Under the pieces are notes generated by a model that was not told the DNA's origin, searched no databases, and saw only the letters and a list, made by a program, of their open reading frames with translations. A program made the translations under genes and the position numbers. A stretch of 64,000 nt of DNA from a virus, in the IMG/VR virus record IMGVR_UViG_3300044996_000468, positions 1-64,000 of that record. One strand, written 5' to 3'. This document shows, one piece after another, positions 1-7,917 of this stretch. The stretch's first letter is position 1. Each line of letters starts with the position of its first letter.

Positions 1-354
1 CGCGATGCACTCGAAGCCGTTGAGGGCGGTGGCGTCTACGGCCTTACCGTGGAGGCGGCATACGATCACAGACGCGGCGTCGTGCTCGCGTTGCAAGGCG
101 CCCACCTCATCGTTCGTACGTCGACCGGCCAGCTCGAAGACTGGAACGCGACCGGTTGTCACGTCGTCGAGCCTGCACGTCCCGACAAAGCCACGCCGTG
201 GAACGATCCCGCGATCGGGGTGCTGTCTGCTGTTGCCCTGCTCAAACGTTGCCTCGCGTATGGCATCAGCACGCAACACGCCGAGGGCCAGGAAATCGTC
301 GATGACGTGCGAGCGTTTCTGAAGGCCCGCGAGGACGCGCAACCCGTACCATGA
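1..354 (+). CDS. Hypothetical protein, 5'-truncated by the window edge
   Basis: The frame is open from base 1 to a TGA at 354, so the gene most likely begins before the window. The internal GTG at 49 is only the first start-like codon inside it. The visible part is about 117 residues, mixed alpha/beta in composition, with no motif I recognise. Its stop overlaps the ATG of the next gene (ATGA at 351-354), so it is the first visible member of a rightward operon reaching about 3.7 kb. Function unknown. Confidence 0.6.
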   Translation, partial: RDALEAVEGGGVYGLTVEAAYDHRRGVVLALQGAHLIVRTSTGQLEDWNATGCHVVEPARPDKATPWNDPAIGVLSAVALLKRCLAYGISTQHAEGQEIVDDVRAFLKAREDAQPVP

Positions 355-758
355 AAGACCCGATGTCCGAAGCTGCCACGAGAGTCACGCAGAAGATCAA
401 GCCGGCGAAGTCTCGCGACTCCGCTGCGAACCTGTCGACGGCGCAACACCCGCCGCAGCTCACGTTCGAACAGCTGACCGATGTCGTCAGTGAGGCGGCG
501 GGTTACAGCAACGGCGCCGACATCACGTTCGTGGCGTCGAGATCGTTGCCTCGCACGGTTCGTGCGACGGTGACGATCCACGGCACCACGACTGTTCTGG
601 CGGCGGGAGGAACCGATCATCGACAAGCGCTCATCGCGCTGTTGACGGTCATCGAGAAACACCATCGGGACTCGCTCCAGTGGCACAAGGAGCGCTGCAC
701 AGGGGCGCGTGCGCTGCTCGACAGGTACGGGCTCTTCTACCAGAAGAGCAACCTGTGA
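351..758 (+). CDS. Hypothetical protein, 135 aa
   Basis: Starts at an ATG overlapping the previous stop by four bases and ends at a TGA that overlaps the next GTG. The N-terminal 35 residues are rich in Lys, Ala and Ser and look disordered. The rest could form a small alpha/beta domain ending in a helix. I recognise no family. The two flanking overlaps argue for translational coupling and for this start. Confidence 0.7.
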   Translation: MKDPMSEAATRVTQKIKPAKSRDSAANLSTAQHPPQLTFEQLTDVVSEAAGYSNGADITFVASRSLPRTVRATVTIHGTTTVLAAGGTDHRQALIALLTVIEKHHRDSLQWHKERCTGARALLDRYGLFYQKSNL

Positions 759-958
759 GCACCGAAGAGACTCCAGACGGATGGGTGTTCTACACGCAGG
801 CGAGCCGACTGATCCATCAGTATGGCCGCGACGGCGCGCTCAAGGCCGTCAAGAAGAACGTCAAGAAGGCCGTTAGCGAAGCTCAGGAAGATTTCTGGAT
901 CGCCGTCGGTGATCTGATCGAAGAGACCTGTACCCGAACCAGCGAGGAGCTTGCATGA
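755..958 (+). CDS. Small acidic/basic helical protein, 67 aa
   Basis: I chose the GTG at 755 because it forms a GTGA overlap with the preceding stop. An upstream start at 680 would overlap the previous gene by nearly 80 bases. The centre is Lys-rich (KKNVKKAV) and followed by an acidic helix. The gene ends in an ATGA overlap with pyrF, so it is probably co-translated with it. No family recognised. Confidence 0.65.
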   Translation: MSTEETPDGWVFYTQASRLIHQYGRDGALKAVKKNVKKAVSEAQEDFWIAVGDLIEETCTRTSEELA

Positions 959-1659
959 CCGAACCGAAGAAGACCGAACTGATCGTCGCACTCGACGTTT
1001 CCTCCTACAACGAAGCCGTCGACCTCGTCACCGATCTCGCCAGGATGCAGGAACCTCGCGTCACATGGTTCAAGGTCGGCTTGGAGCTGTTCATCGCTGA
1101 CGGCGATCGCATCGTTCGGACGCTCAAGAACATCGACCACAAGATCATGCTGGATCTCAAGCTGCACGACATCCCGGAGACGGTCGCGCGGGCGACCAAG
1201 AAAGCCGTGGAGCGCGGCGTGGACATGCTGACCGTTCACGCAGCGGGCGGTCCCGAGATGATGGAAGCAGCCGTCAAAGGTGCCAACAACAAGGCTACGA
1301 TCCTCGCCGTGACGGTTCTGACGTCGCTCGACGAGGAGCGCCTCCGACAGCTCGGCATCAACATGACTCCGCGCGAGTGGGCGTTCCGCCTCGCGAACTT
1401 TGCGAGCCTGTCGGGCGTTCCTGGCCTCGTCTGTTCGGCGCATGAAGCTGCCGAACTTCACGACTTCTTCCCGAGCATGTTGCTCGTAACGCCAGGGATT
1501 CGACCGACCGGTAGTGTTGTCGGCGACCAGAAGCGCGTCGCGACGCCAGCTGATGCGCGTGCGGCGGGCGCCGACTTCATCGTTGTCGGTCGGCCAATCC
1601 GCGACGCTCCTGATCGTGCTGCTGCTGCCAAGGCAATCATGGCAGAGTTGACAGGATGA
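955..1659 (+). CDS. pyrF: Orotidine 5'-phosphate decarboxylase (PyrF)
   Basis: This 234-aa protein matches the TIM-barrel OMP decarboxylase family in length and motifs. The active-site segment DLKLHDIP lies near residues 64-71, a VALDV start strand at residues 10-14, TPGIRP near residue 180 and the phosphate-binding GRPI near 210. The family converts OMP to UMP, the last step of de novo pyrimidine synthesis, in the cytosol as a homodimer. The catalytic D-x-K-x-x-D array appears intact. It sits in a coupled operon of small unknown genes, overlapping both neighbours by four bases. With ThyX, Tmk and RNR elsewhere in the window it implies that the element boosts pyrimidine nucleotide supply. Presence on a virus is uncommon. 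Identification is firm; activity is inferred. Confidence 0.95.
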   Translation: MTEPKKTELIVALDVSSYNEAVDLVTDLARMQEPRVTWFKVGLELFIADGDRIVRTLKNIDHKIMLDLKLHDIPETVARATKKAVERGVDMLTVHAAGGPEMMEAAVKGANNKATILAVTVLTSLDEERLRQLGINMTPREWAFRLANFASLSGVPGLVCSAHEAAELHDFFPSMLLVTPGIRPTGSVVGDQKRVATPADARAAGADFIVVGRPIRDAPDRAAAAKAIMAELTG

Positions 1660-1868
1660 ACTGGCACGTCATCAACGTATTTGGAGCCTTTGGACTGTGC
1701 CTACTCGCCTGGCTTCACTGTCGCCGTAACTACCGTGACCAGATCCGCGACCTGAAGGGCTGGCTCGAAACCGAGCGCGATCGTCGCATCGAGGCTGAAG
1801 AACGCGTCGATCGTCTCACCGAAGCGCTCTACAAGCGTCAGCACAAACATATCAGCAAGTGGAACTGA
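1656..1868 (+). CDS. Small membrane protein with coiled coil, 70 aa
   Basis: Starts in an ATGA overlap with pyrF. Residues 5-21 form one hydrophobic segment (VINVFGAFGLCLLAW). A long charged helix follows, rich in Glu and Arg, that looks like a coiled coil, and then a basic His/Lys tail. The architecture would suit a spanin-like or membrane-associated phage protein, but there is no specific motif. Function unknown. Confidence 0.65.
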   Translation: MNWHVINVFGAFGLCLLAWLHCRRNYRDQIRDLKGWLETERDRRIEAEERVDRLTEALYKRQHKHISKWN

Positions 1869-1871
1869 ACT

Positions 1872-2129
1872 ATGACCGACGAAGACAATCAGACCGGCAA
1901 CCGACCTGCACGCGAAGGCTTCCTGTTCGTGTGCGGCGCATGCGGCAAGACCAGCACATGGCGTTACGGTTTCGCGAGCATCGGACAGTTCAATCTTCTC
2001 AACCCGGAAACACCGGTCGTGACTTCGCCCGGCTGGGATGAGTCGTGCATGCTCAACGCGTCCGAAGTCGAGATCGAGCGGATCGTCTACGAGAACGGTC
2101 GTCTCATCGAGGTTCTACCCATCCAATGA
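1872..2129 (+). CDS. Hypothetical protein with a CxxC motif, 85 aa
   Basis: Follows the previous gene by three bases. A single CGACGK motif near residues 22-27 could be half of a zinc site; one further Cys lies near residue 59. The rest is short beta-like segments. It ends in an ATGA overlap with the next ORF. No family recognised. Confidence 0.65.
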   Translation: MTDEDNQTGNRPAREGFLFVCGACGKTSTWRYGFASIGQFNLLNPETPVVTSPGWDESCMLNASEVEIERIVYENGRLIEVLPIQ

Positions 2130-2338
2130 GGGGAGGCATCGGTCGGCTAGGCGAGTCCTGCGGACGACGGCGCTGCAGCTGTCCACAGTGTTTCATCGCG
2201 GCTCGATGGCGCGGCTGCATCCACACCGCCGAGAACATGCGCAACGACGGTGGTGACGCGGATCGACCGGGACACCCGCTACCGCTCGGACGCGAGAACC
2301 CGGGCTATGTCGCGCTTCTCAAAGCACTTGGTCGATGA
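2126..2338 (+). CDS. Small Cys/Arg-rich protein, 70 aa
   Basis: The ATG at 2126 overlaps the previous stop (ATGA). A start at 2045 is open but would overlap the upstream gene by 85 bases. Residues 10-35 carry four Cys (SCGRRRCSCPQC) and a fifth lies near residue 30, with many Arg, suggesting a small metal-binding or nucleic-acid-binding fold. No family recognised. Confidence 0.5.
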   Translation: MRGGIGRLGESCGRRRCSCPQCFIAARWRGCIHTAENMRNDGGDADRPGHPLPLGRENPGYVALLKALGR

Positions 2339-2348
2339 GGAGGATCTG

Positions 2349-2831
2349 ATGAGCAGCAAGTCGTACGAAGGCAAGATGTTGATCGTCACGCCGGACATGG
2401 ACAAGGGTTGGATCGTCTTCGCAAACAAGCACGTGATGGACGATATCGACCAGCTGGGATCGCACGCGATCGACGACATCCTCGGGAAAGAGCAGCCGCC
2501 TGAGCCCGGCGTCTGGATCTGGGAGGGCAAGGTCGTTTGGTCGTCACACCAGAGCTTCGAAGGCGACTACGATTGTGACGTCGACTACCGCAACGGCACG
2601 TGGCGTCGGCCGACCGACGAAGAGACTGCCATGCTCGTACGTGGCGAGTCGCCATGGCCGATCCCGCCGGAGAAAGAACCTTGGATCGATCCGAACCACA
2701 AACCGGAGGCACGGAACATGTGCATCTGCTGCAACTGCAACGGTCATCAAGTCCCTATCGGTGACCTGAACAACACCTGTCCGTTTTGCGGACAGACGCA
2801 AGCAGAGATCAACAAGCTGGAGGGACCATGA
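2349..2831 (+). CDS. Hypothetical protein with C-terminal zinc ribbon, 160 aa
   Basis: I chose the ATG at 2349 because a strong AGGAGG Shine-Dalgarno lies six bases upstream (2337-2343). The longer frame back to 2250 runs through the previous gene. The C-terminal 40 residues hold paired cysteines (CICCNC, then CPFCGQ) typical of a zinc ribbon. The N-terminal part has many Trp and acidic residues. It ends in an ATGA overlap with the next gene. Function unknown. Confidence 0.7.
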   Translation: MSSKSYEGKMLIVTPDMDKGWIVFANKHVMDDIDQLGSHAIDDILGKEQPPEPGVWIWEGKVVWSSHQSFEGDYDCDVDYRNGTWRRPTDEETAMLVRGESPWPIPPEKEPWIDPNHKPEARNMCICCNCNGHQVPIGDLNNTCPFCGQTQAEINKLEGP

Positions 2832-2992
2832 TCTCCGGGTTCCATGCGACGGTCGCAGCGTTCGTCGCGTTCGCGATCGCCTTGTCGCTTTACGCCGTCG
2901 GAGAGCCGTTGCTGCTTGCGGGCGTGTGTTGGTTCACGCTCAGCTGGTTCATCAACGATCTCCTCGACGATCGACTGAAACAGTCGAAGTGA
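2828..2992 (+). CDS. Small two-helix membrane protein, 54 aa
   Basis: The ATG at 2828 overlaps the preceding stop. The protein has two hydrophobic stretches (about residues 7-24 and 25-41) with a short charged C-terminus, so it should insert as a hairpin in the membrane. It is holin-like in size, but nothing specific marks it as a holin. Its stop overlaps the next ATG. Confidence 0.6.
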   Translation: MISGFHATVAAFVAFAIALSLYAVGEPLLLAGVCWFTLSWFINDLLDDRLKQSK

Positions 2993-3327
2993 TGCCTCCG
3001 ACCCTGGCCTGCTATCTCTTGCGCGAAGACGGTGAGTGGTACGACCTCGGCAACGTCTACCTATGGCGATCAGCCTTCACGACGTTTCCTGGACCGGTAG
3101 ACGGTTCTGTAGTGCTTCGCGGGGCCGAGGACACTCGCGTGCTCGGTCTTCGCCTCGACGGTTACGGTCACGACCAGGTCACATTGAACCGCATTGCGGC
3201 TGATATCGTTCGATGGGGTGATGGCAAGCGGATGCTCTTCGTGACTGAGTTGGACCCTGAAGTAGACCCCGACGTACGACCGTCGCCGATCATGGGCAGC
3301 GTGCGCGAAGCGCTCATGTCGTGCTAG
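2992..3327 (+). CDS. Hypothetical protein, 111 aa
   Basis: The ATG at 2992 shares a base with the previous TGA. This start avoids the 67-base overlap of the longer frame. Mixed alpha/beta protein, no Cys cluster, no membrane segment, and no family recognised. It is followed by the only notable gap of this operon. Confidence 0.6.
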   Translation: MPPTLACYLLREDGEWYDLGNVYLWRSAFTTFPGPVDGSVVLRGAEDTRVLGLRLDGYGHDQVTLNRIAADIVRWGDGKRMLFVTELDPEVDPDVRPSPIMGSVREALMSC

Positions 3328-3340
3328 GTTCCGCAGCTTC

Positions 3341-3523
3341 ATGCGGGAACTAGTTACTCCAGCGATCGCCACCGAAGCCGACCAGAACGAACTGGAGCTG
3401 CTCGTGCTCGAAATCGTCGAAGGTCAGCTCAACCGCGCACGGCTTGTGTATAGTCGAGAACAAGATGATTGCCGCGATCGAGCTACCAGACAAGCTGTGC
3501 GTGATCCGTTGGGTAGGTCGTGA
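3341..3523 (+). CDS. Possible small ORF, 60 aa
   Basis: The first 35 codons have GC-rich third positions and read like a real helical protein. The last 20 codons overlap the following gene by 59 bases and lose that bias. It may be a true small gene, a leader peptide, or the remains of one. Kept only as a weak call to account for 3328-3464. Confidence 0.3.
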   Translation: MRELVTPAIATEADQNELELLVLEIVEGQLNRARLVYSREQDDCRDRATRQAVRDPLGRS

Positions 3524-3716
3524 ACGTCTTCACGTAGCCGTAGTAACCGTCTGTGGCACCAAAATGAACGTCGACAGAGGCGTAGTGCAAGTACCGGACT
3601 TCGTTCTCGATGGTCGGCCCGTCATGAGCTTCTCCGACTTCGACGGCCAGGGCCGTCGTCCGCTCAAGATCTGCGAAACCTGCAAGAACGCGATCGCGGC
3701 TGCGATCAAGGGCTGA
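3465..3716 (+). CDS. Hypothetical protein with C-terminal CxxC, 83 aa
   Basis: I prefer the ATG at 3465 to the GTG at 3444 because a purine-rich GAGAACAAG lies just upstream. The C-terminus carries a CETCKNAI motif (one CxxC). The gene ends facing the SGNH hydrolase gene on the other strand, their ends overlapping by about 11 bases, over a copy of the GATCGC palindrome. Function unknown. Confidence 0.6.
   Translation: MIAAIELPDKLCVIRWVGRERLHVAVVTVCGTKMNVDRGVVQVPDFVLDGRPVMSFSDFDGQGRRPLKICETCKNAIAAAIKG
3692..3707. repeat. Palindrome GATCGC-N4-GCGATC, copy at convergent gene ends
   Basis: Perfect GATCGC/GCGATC arms with a 4-base centre, lying where a rightward and a leftward gene end. A hairpin could form in either transcript, but no T-run follows. 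Part of the dispersed palindrome family described in the findings. Confidence 0.7.
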
Positions 3717-4461
3717 CGCGCGGGTTCAGTAGTCGATCGCGCAGCGCCAGTTGCTTGGCGGCGCGAAGCGCTAGGGCGCTGATGCCGATGACGGCGACGA
3801 GGCCGAGTGTGCCGATGGCCAACTTGGTGTTGGGCGACATGCCTGCGATCGGTGTCGGGGTTGCGGTCGTCAGGACTGCGTTGGCGAGCTGAGGGCCTGC
3901 ATTCGCGGCACCGGCCACGGTGAAATGAACGCCGTCGGAGGTGTGCTCAGCGTCGCGTGTCAGGTTGCGTGCATCGATCGTGTGATCGACACCGAAGACG
4001 TTTTGCATCACCTGCAACAGGGTCGGTGCCCCTTGCGTGTAATGGTCGTTTGTGTACGACGGTGGCCCGATCGCGAAGACCTCTGCTCCCATCGCGCGAT
4101 ACGCATCGCGGATCTTCGTCATCGCGTTCGTAGTTTGTGCAAGCGCGGCAGCCGTCAGGCCTTGATCGATATCGTTCGTACCGAGCATGACGATGACCTT
4201 GCTCGGACGAAACGTACGGTCGCTTGCGAGAAGGCCCGCGCTGTCTTCGTTTGAGAAGAAGCTCTGTGCCGAGCGACCGACGCGCGCATCGATGCGGACA
4301 GCTTGCGCGCCACCGTTGAGCAACTGCTGACCTACGATCTCGCCGGGCGCCGACGACGCCGTAACACGTTTGGCGAGATCGACGATCGTCGGGCCGCTAT
4401 CGCTGCCTGGATGCGACAAGCTGTCGCCGAAGATGATGATGCGTTCACCGACGACGTTCAC
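3706..4461 (-). CDS. SGNH/GDSL-type hydrolase with C-terminal membrane anchor
   Basis: Block I is IIFGDSLS (nucleophile Ser, about residues 8-15 from the GTG start), a GTND block lies near residue 95, and DGVHFT near 180 supplies the catalytic Asp-His pair. Together these mark the SGNH esterase/lipase-like fold, whose members deacylate lipids, sugars or peptidoglycan. The start is GTG 4461, preceded by GGAGG; the longer frame to 4527 runs further into the upstream gene. After about residue 205 come a hydrophobic helix and a basic tail. These align with the C-termini of the neighbouring SleB and M23 proteins (VIGISALALRAAK here). The enzyme domain is therefore probably displayed from a membrane. 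Last gene of a leftward four-gene operon. Confidence 0.85.
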   Translation of the reverse strand: MNVVGERIIIFGDSLSHPGSDSGPTIVDLAKRVTASSAPGEIVGQQLLNGGAQAVRIDARVGRSAQSFFSNEDSAGLLASDRTFRPSKVIVMLGTNDIDQGLTAAALAQTTNAMTKIRDAYRAMGAEVFAIGPPSYTNDHYTQGAPTLLQVMQNVFGVDHTIDARNLTRDAEHTSDGVHFTVAGAANAGPQLANAVLTTATPTPIAGMSPNTKLAIGTLGLVAVIGISALALRAAKQLALRDRLLNPRVSP

Positions 4462-5413
4462 GGCGCCTCCCACGCAACACCGCCGTGGTGGCGAACTTTT
4501 TTGCGAGACGGATAGCACCGTAACCAAGGCCGACGAAGCCGCCTACGAGAAGGAGGCCCGCAAGAAACTGTCGACCGCTCGTTTGTGCGGGCTGCCCAGG
4601 TACGTTTGTGCAGATCGGCAGACTGGCGGACCAAACTGGACGCAGGCTTTGCGCAATGATGCCGTTGGCGTCGTAGACCGGATTGCCGAAGACCTTGCGA
4701 GCGCGTTCGATCAGTTGCTGACCTTCGAACGAATTTGCGTCCAAACCAAGCTTTCGAAACTGCGCCGTCTTCCAGTGATCGACACCGGGAATTGGCCCAA
4801 CCCAGTAACTGCCGCCCGACTGCGTGCAACCTGTCCGTTTTTTGCCGAATGCCTCACACAAAACTCGTTCCATCGGAACCGGGAAGAACGCGCGAAACTC
4901 AAGGCCGTCCTGATCGTCGGCGCCGAGGTTGATGTTCTCGCTCTTGCCGCTCATGACGAGATCGGCGAGTAGAGTTGTCAGAACGCTTGGATCGCGACTT
5001 GTTGCTGCGAAGCGGTTGCCGATGTTGCCGTGACCGGGAACGTTGATCTCGCCGTAGAGTTTGGACGGCTGTGTAAACAGGAGCAGGCCGTTGACGTCCG
5101 TCTTGCGGCGCGCGGCCTGGTTGACGGCGACCTCGCCGACGGCGACACGTTCTTCGACGGTGCCGTCACCGACCTCGCTGTGCATATAGCGCGCGAGCGT
5201 ATACGTCAACAGTGTGAGCGGCTTGTCAGCAGGCCAGAAGCCAGATGCTTGGAGCTGTTTCTCCGCGCTCGCACGCATGGCTTCCGGGTCGCAGCGAATC
5301 TCTCCTAGCTCGTCGGTACGACAGCCCGAATTCAGGATTCGAAGATCGGCGGGACCACCGCGCATCGGCGCGAACTTCGGGTGCCACGTCGGGTAGCAAT
5401 CAAGCACGGCCAT
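4445..5413 (-). CDS. SleB-like cell-wall hydrolase with C-terminal membrane anchor
   Basis: The 322-aa protein contains a Hydrolase_2/SleB-like core. ARYMHSEVGDGT carries the likely catalytic Glu, VAVGEVAVNQAARR follows, and further on comes an FPVPMERVLCEAFG segment. Such enzymes cleave peptidoglycan glycan strands. The start ATG 5413 has GGAGG five bases upstream. The C-terminal 45 residues are a Gly-rich hydrophobic helix (VGLGYGAIRLAKK) followed by GRRRERRR. This is the same anchor-plus-basic-tail layout as the flanking genes. It overlaps the downstream SGNH gene by 17 bases and the upstream M23 gene by 14. A virion-borne or exported murein hydrolase is likely. Confidence 0.8.
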   Translation of the reverse strand: MAVLDCYPTWHPKFAPMRGGPADLRILNSGCRTDELGEIRCDPEAMRASAEKQLQASGFWPADKPLTLLTYTLARYMHSEVGDGTVEERVAVGEVAVNQAARRKTDVNGLLLFTQPSKLYGEINVPGHGNIGNRFAATSRDPSVLTTLLADLVMSGKSENINLGADDQDGLEFRAFFPVPMERVLCEAFGKKRTGCTQSGGSYWVGPIPGVDHWKTAQFRKLGLDANSFEGQQLIERARKVFGNPVYDANGIIAQSLRPVWSASLPICTNVPGQPAQTSGRQFLAGLLLVGGFVGLGYGAIRLAKKFATTAVLRGRRRERRR

Positions 5414-6098
5414 AGCGCCTCCGTCGACCAAGCGTCATCGCGGCGCCTTTGGCGAAGCGCAGTGCGAGCCAGCTGAGTCCAACGAGTGTACCGAGCGCAG
5501 CGACGCCGACGAAGAAATCGCGTGTCGCGTGGCTTGTCTCTTGAACGGTGACCGCCGTCTGAGGACGATCGCGGAACAGCGGAATGCCGAGTGTCTTCGC
5601 GTTCGCGACCACCGATGCCGAATAACCGTCGACAGGGAGCCACGGCTCGGCGGGGATTCCAACGCCGAAACCGAAATCAGAGAAGAAGCCCGTCGACGGC
5701 TTGCCAACGGCCTGTACGACAGCTGCGGTCAACGATTGCGGCACGAACAGATCGAAGTGGAGATGCGGTCCACCAGAGAGACCCGTCGAGCCTGAAAGGC
5801 CAATCTGTTGGCCCTTGGTGACCGCTTGACCTTGAGAGATCTGTGCTTGCGAAAGGTGCAGGTAGCGCGAGACGACGCCATCGGCGTGTGTGAGCGCGAT
5901 GAAGATGCCAGCATCACTAGAGTCGGTTGGGACGACGCGCGTTGCAACGCCGTCAGCTGCAGCAAGGATCGGTGTCCCGACGGCCAACGGAATGTCAAGC
6001 GCGGGATGAAGTCCGGTCGCGCGCTGCGACCAACCGTCCAGCACTGTCAACGTGACGTTGCTGGGGGCGACGCGACCGAGATCGGGATCGAAAGCCAT
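5400..6098 (-). CDS. M23-family metallopeptidase with C-terminal membrane anchor
   Basis: Peptidase M23 (lysostaphin-like) motifs are present. HPALD supplies the first His and Asp of the Zn site, YLHLSQAQ lies in the middle, and PHLHFDLF is the HxH motif. The family cuts peptide cross-bridges of peptidoglycan. I chose ATG 6098, immediately after the upstream stop at 6100-6102. The frame is open to 6206, but that part overlaps the upstream gene. The C-terminus is a helix VGLSWLALRFAKGAA and then GRRRRYGRA, nearly the same as in the second M23 gene at 10638-11225. Substrate and host are unknown. Confidence 0.85.
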   Translation of the reverse strand: MAFDPDLGRVAPSNVTLTVLDGWSQRATGLHPALDIPLAVGTPILAAADGVATRVVPTDSSDAGIFIALTHADGVVSRYLHLSQAQISQGQAVTKGQQIGLSGSTGLSGGPHLHFDLFVPQSLTAAVVQAVGKPSTGFFSDFGFGVGIPAEPWLPVDGYSASVVANAKTLGIPLFRDRPQTAVTVQETSHATRDFFVGVAALGTLVGLSWLALRFAKGAAMTLGRRRRYGRA

Positions 6099-6099
6099 T

Positions 6100-6738
6100 T
6101 CATGCTCGACGACGGAAGTACTTGGGCGTGCGGTGGTTGCGACTGAAGCGACGGCGGCCGAATCCTGCCCGATGCTTGGGTTTGCCGAAACCTTGAGCAA
6201 TCGCAATCGTCGGCGTGATGATGGGGAACAAGGCTCCGAAGATACCCCAGACGATCGCCCAGCCCACGCTGTCGTTGCGTTTGTAGCCGTGATAGACGCT
6301 CGCCGCGAACGACGCCGTTGCGAGGACGCTCCAGATTATACGAACGGGCGTTGGTAGTCGCTTGAAGATCGTCGTGATACCGTTCGCCTTGGCAAGTGCC
6401 GCGTTGATCTGATTCGCCTGCGCGCCAAGCTTCACGGCACGCAGAGCGACATCAGAGCGATCACTGGCGTCGGGGATTGTCTGAAGAACCGCAACGGCTT
6501 GATCGAAGTTTTCAGTAGTCCCGAACTGTGTAATCAGGTCCAAAAGTCGTTTCGCGAGCGTATTCTTGTCGTCTTCGGTAAGCGCTCCTAAACCATTGAA
6601 GTGAACATCACCGTCGGGCGGCAGATCCCACGGGACTTTCTGAATGCTTCCGCCCCCGCCGGTGACGAAGACCGTCTCGTGCGGATGGACGGGGTAGAGG
6701 GTCTCGATACCAAGGGGCGTCGACACGGCGGCGAGCAT
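6100..6738 (-). CDS. Membrane protein with basic C-terminal tail, 212 aa
   Basis: First gene of the leftward lysis/virion-like operon, starting MLAAVSTPLG. The central part (residues 60-120) is helical and soluble. Two hydrophobic segments follow (VRIIWSVLATASFAASV and WAIVWGIFGALFPIITPT), then a 35-residue tail crowded with Arg, Lys and His ending FRRRA. No enzyme motif. The layout suits an inner virion membrane protein or a membrane scaffold. A palindromic promoter-like element lies 34 bases upstream, shared with the divergent gene. Confidence 0.7.
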   Translation of the reverse strand: MLAAVSTPLGIETLYPVHPHETVFVTGGGGSIQKVPWDLPPDGDVHFNGLGALTEDDKNTLAKRLLDLITQFGTTENFDQAVAVLQTIPDASDRSDVALRAVKLGAQANQINAALAKANGITTIFKRLPTPVRIIWSVLATASFAASVYHGYKRNDSVGWAIVWGIFGALFPIITPTIAIAQGFGKPKHRAGFGRRRFSRNHRTPKYFRRRA

Positions 6739-6771
6739 GTTGCCTCAATCCTACACCGGAAACAGCACCTT

Positions 6772-6787
6772 GATCGCGCGAACGATC
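6772..6787. promoter_or_regulatory. Palindrome variant GATCGCGCGAACGATC between divergent genes
   Basis: Lies between the leftward operon starting at 6738 and the rightward gene at 6806. On the leftward side a GTGTAGGAT stretch follows and on the rightward side AGTAAGGT. Both resemble the TAGGNT-type sequence seen after other copies. Position suggests a shared operator or promoter element. Confidence 0.5.
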
Positions 6788-6805
6788 GCGCAGTAAGGTC
6801 CCGCG

Positions 6806-7060
6806 ATGCCACGAGGTAAGAAGCCGGACACCGACGAAGCGTGGGGATTCTACGGCGGTCCGCCGCACGAAGAGGGACGTTCGGCGCGAGCGCTCGCCGA
6901 GCTGGTTCGCAACACGAAGCTACGCACGCTGCACGACATGTCCGAACGTGAGATCCGTGCGCTGGAACGCTTCTACGGCTGTCCTGTGATCAGACCGGCT
7001 AGACTGCCGAAATCGTCGCGTCAACGCAACCGCGCTGTCCTCGCGGCTCTCGTAGCTTGA
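6806..7060 (+). CDS. Hypothetical basic protein, 84 aa
   Basis: The ATG at 6806 comes 18 bases after a palindromic upstream element. The protein is rich in Arg, Lys and Gly with a helical middle (ALAELVRNTKLRTLHDMSEREIRALERFYG), so it may bind nucleic acid. No family recognised. Its 3' end overlaps a leftward ORF by 40 bases. Confidence 0.6.
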   Translation: MPRGKKPDTDEAWGFYGGPPHEEGRSARALAELVRNTKLRTLHDMSEREIRALERFYGCPVIRPARLPKSSRQRNRAVLAALVA

Positions 7061-7239
7061 ACTAGACGCGGGCTGTCGCGTCGTAGCTCGCGGGCCATTG
7101 CGTGATCACCGCGTCGCTCGGCACCACGCGCGAGTGCTTCGATGACTCGTGCGTGGAGTCGATCGGCCGAGGGGCTCGGCAAACGCAGCTGCAAAAAGAT
7201 CGTCGATCGTGGGGTCGGACGGGACTGTTTGGGAGGCAT
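7021..7239 (-). CDS. Hypothetical basic protein, 72 aa
   Basis: Faces the previous gene and overlaps its end. The sequence begins MPPKQSRPTPRST and continues with an amphipathic Arg/Ala-rich helix, so a small DNA-binding role is possible but unproven. It is read out of the AT-richer control region at 7240-7468. The long convergent overlap lowers confidence. Confidence 0.45.
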   Translation of the reverse strand: MPPKQSRPTPRSTIFLQLRLPSPSADRLHARVIEALARGAERRGDHAMARELRRDSPRLVQATRAARTARLR

Positions 7240-7468
7240 ACCTGACGTATCGAGCGTCTCAGGGATGGGTCAGGATCTACTTGATCTAGGCCCCAGAACC
7301 GGCTAGATCCTCGAAAATACGCTCAAATTCGCCCTAGGAAATCGCATACTTACAAGTTACTCTCGACAAGTCTGAATAAACTGGTGATCTGAGGCGTCGT
7401 TCCTGGCAGAGTTGCCAAGTAGCTCTCGCTATTTTAATCCACGGCGATTCGCCGCTTCGGAGGATACC
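7240..7468. promoter_or_regulatory. Intergenic control region with two repeated TTACTCTCG/TAGCTCTCG motifs
   Basis: This 229-base region between divergent genes is visibly richer in A and T than its surroundings. It contains TTACTCTCG at 7357-7365 and TAGCTCTCG at 7420-7428. The same 9-mers recur at 9644-9652 and 60246-60254, in each case upstream of a rightward gene. I infer promoter or operator elements. A GGAGG for the next gene lies at 7459-7463. Confidence 0.5.
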
Positions 7469-7915
7469 ATGTCGGCAGGGCAGATTACGGACGGCGCGCA
7501 GGCACGCAAGTTCATCTTGGGCGGTAACGCGCGGGTGACCCTCGTCTCCCAAAGGACGGGCACACGGTTCACGTTCCGTGTCAAGGCGAAGGACATCCCC
7601 AAGGCGGGCGCGCCCGAGGCCCCGTGGTTTGTCTCGCTGCTGCGCGGCCCGGAGAACACCACGGACTACACGTTTCTGGGGACGATCTTCGAGGACCAGA
7701 CCACATACCGTCACGGGCGTAAGTCGACCGTCTCGGACGGGGCGCCGAGCGCCAAGGGCTGGGCGTGGGCCTGGTCCTTCCTGGCGAAGGGCGAACTGCC
7801 GCCGGGCTGCGAAGTCTGGCACGAGGGCCGGTGCGGCCGGTGCGGTCGGGCACTCACGGTGCCCGAGTCGATCGAGGCGGGTCTGGGTCCCGAGTGCGCC
7901 ACGGCGGGGTTCTAG
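7469..7915 (+). CDS. DUF6011-like zinc-motif protein, 148 aa
   Basis: The start ATG 7469 is set by GGAGG six bases upstream; the frame is open to 7412. The C-terminal 35 residues contain GRCGRCGRALTVPES and then GLGPECA. This Cys pattern is the one I associate with DUF6011, a small zinc-binding module at the C-terminus of phage and plasmid proteins. The N-terminal 110 residues look like a beta-rich sensor or binding domain. Role unknown. First gene of a rightward run of five. Confidence 0.7.
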   Translation: MSAGQITDGAQARKFILGGNARVTLVSQRTGTRFTFRVKAKDIPKAGAPEAPWFVSLLRGPENTTDYTFLGTIFEDQTTYRHGRKSTVSDGAPSAKGWAWAWSFLAKGELPPGCEVWHEGRCGRCGRALTVPESIEAGLGPECATAGF

Positions 7916-7917
7916 TC

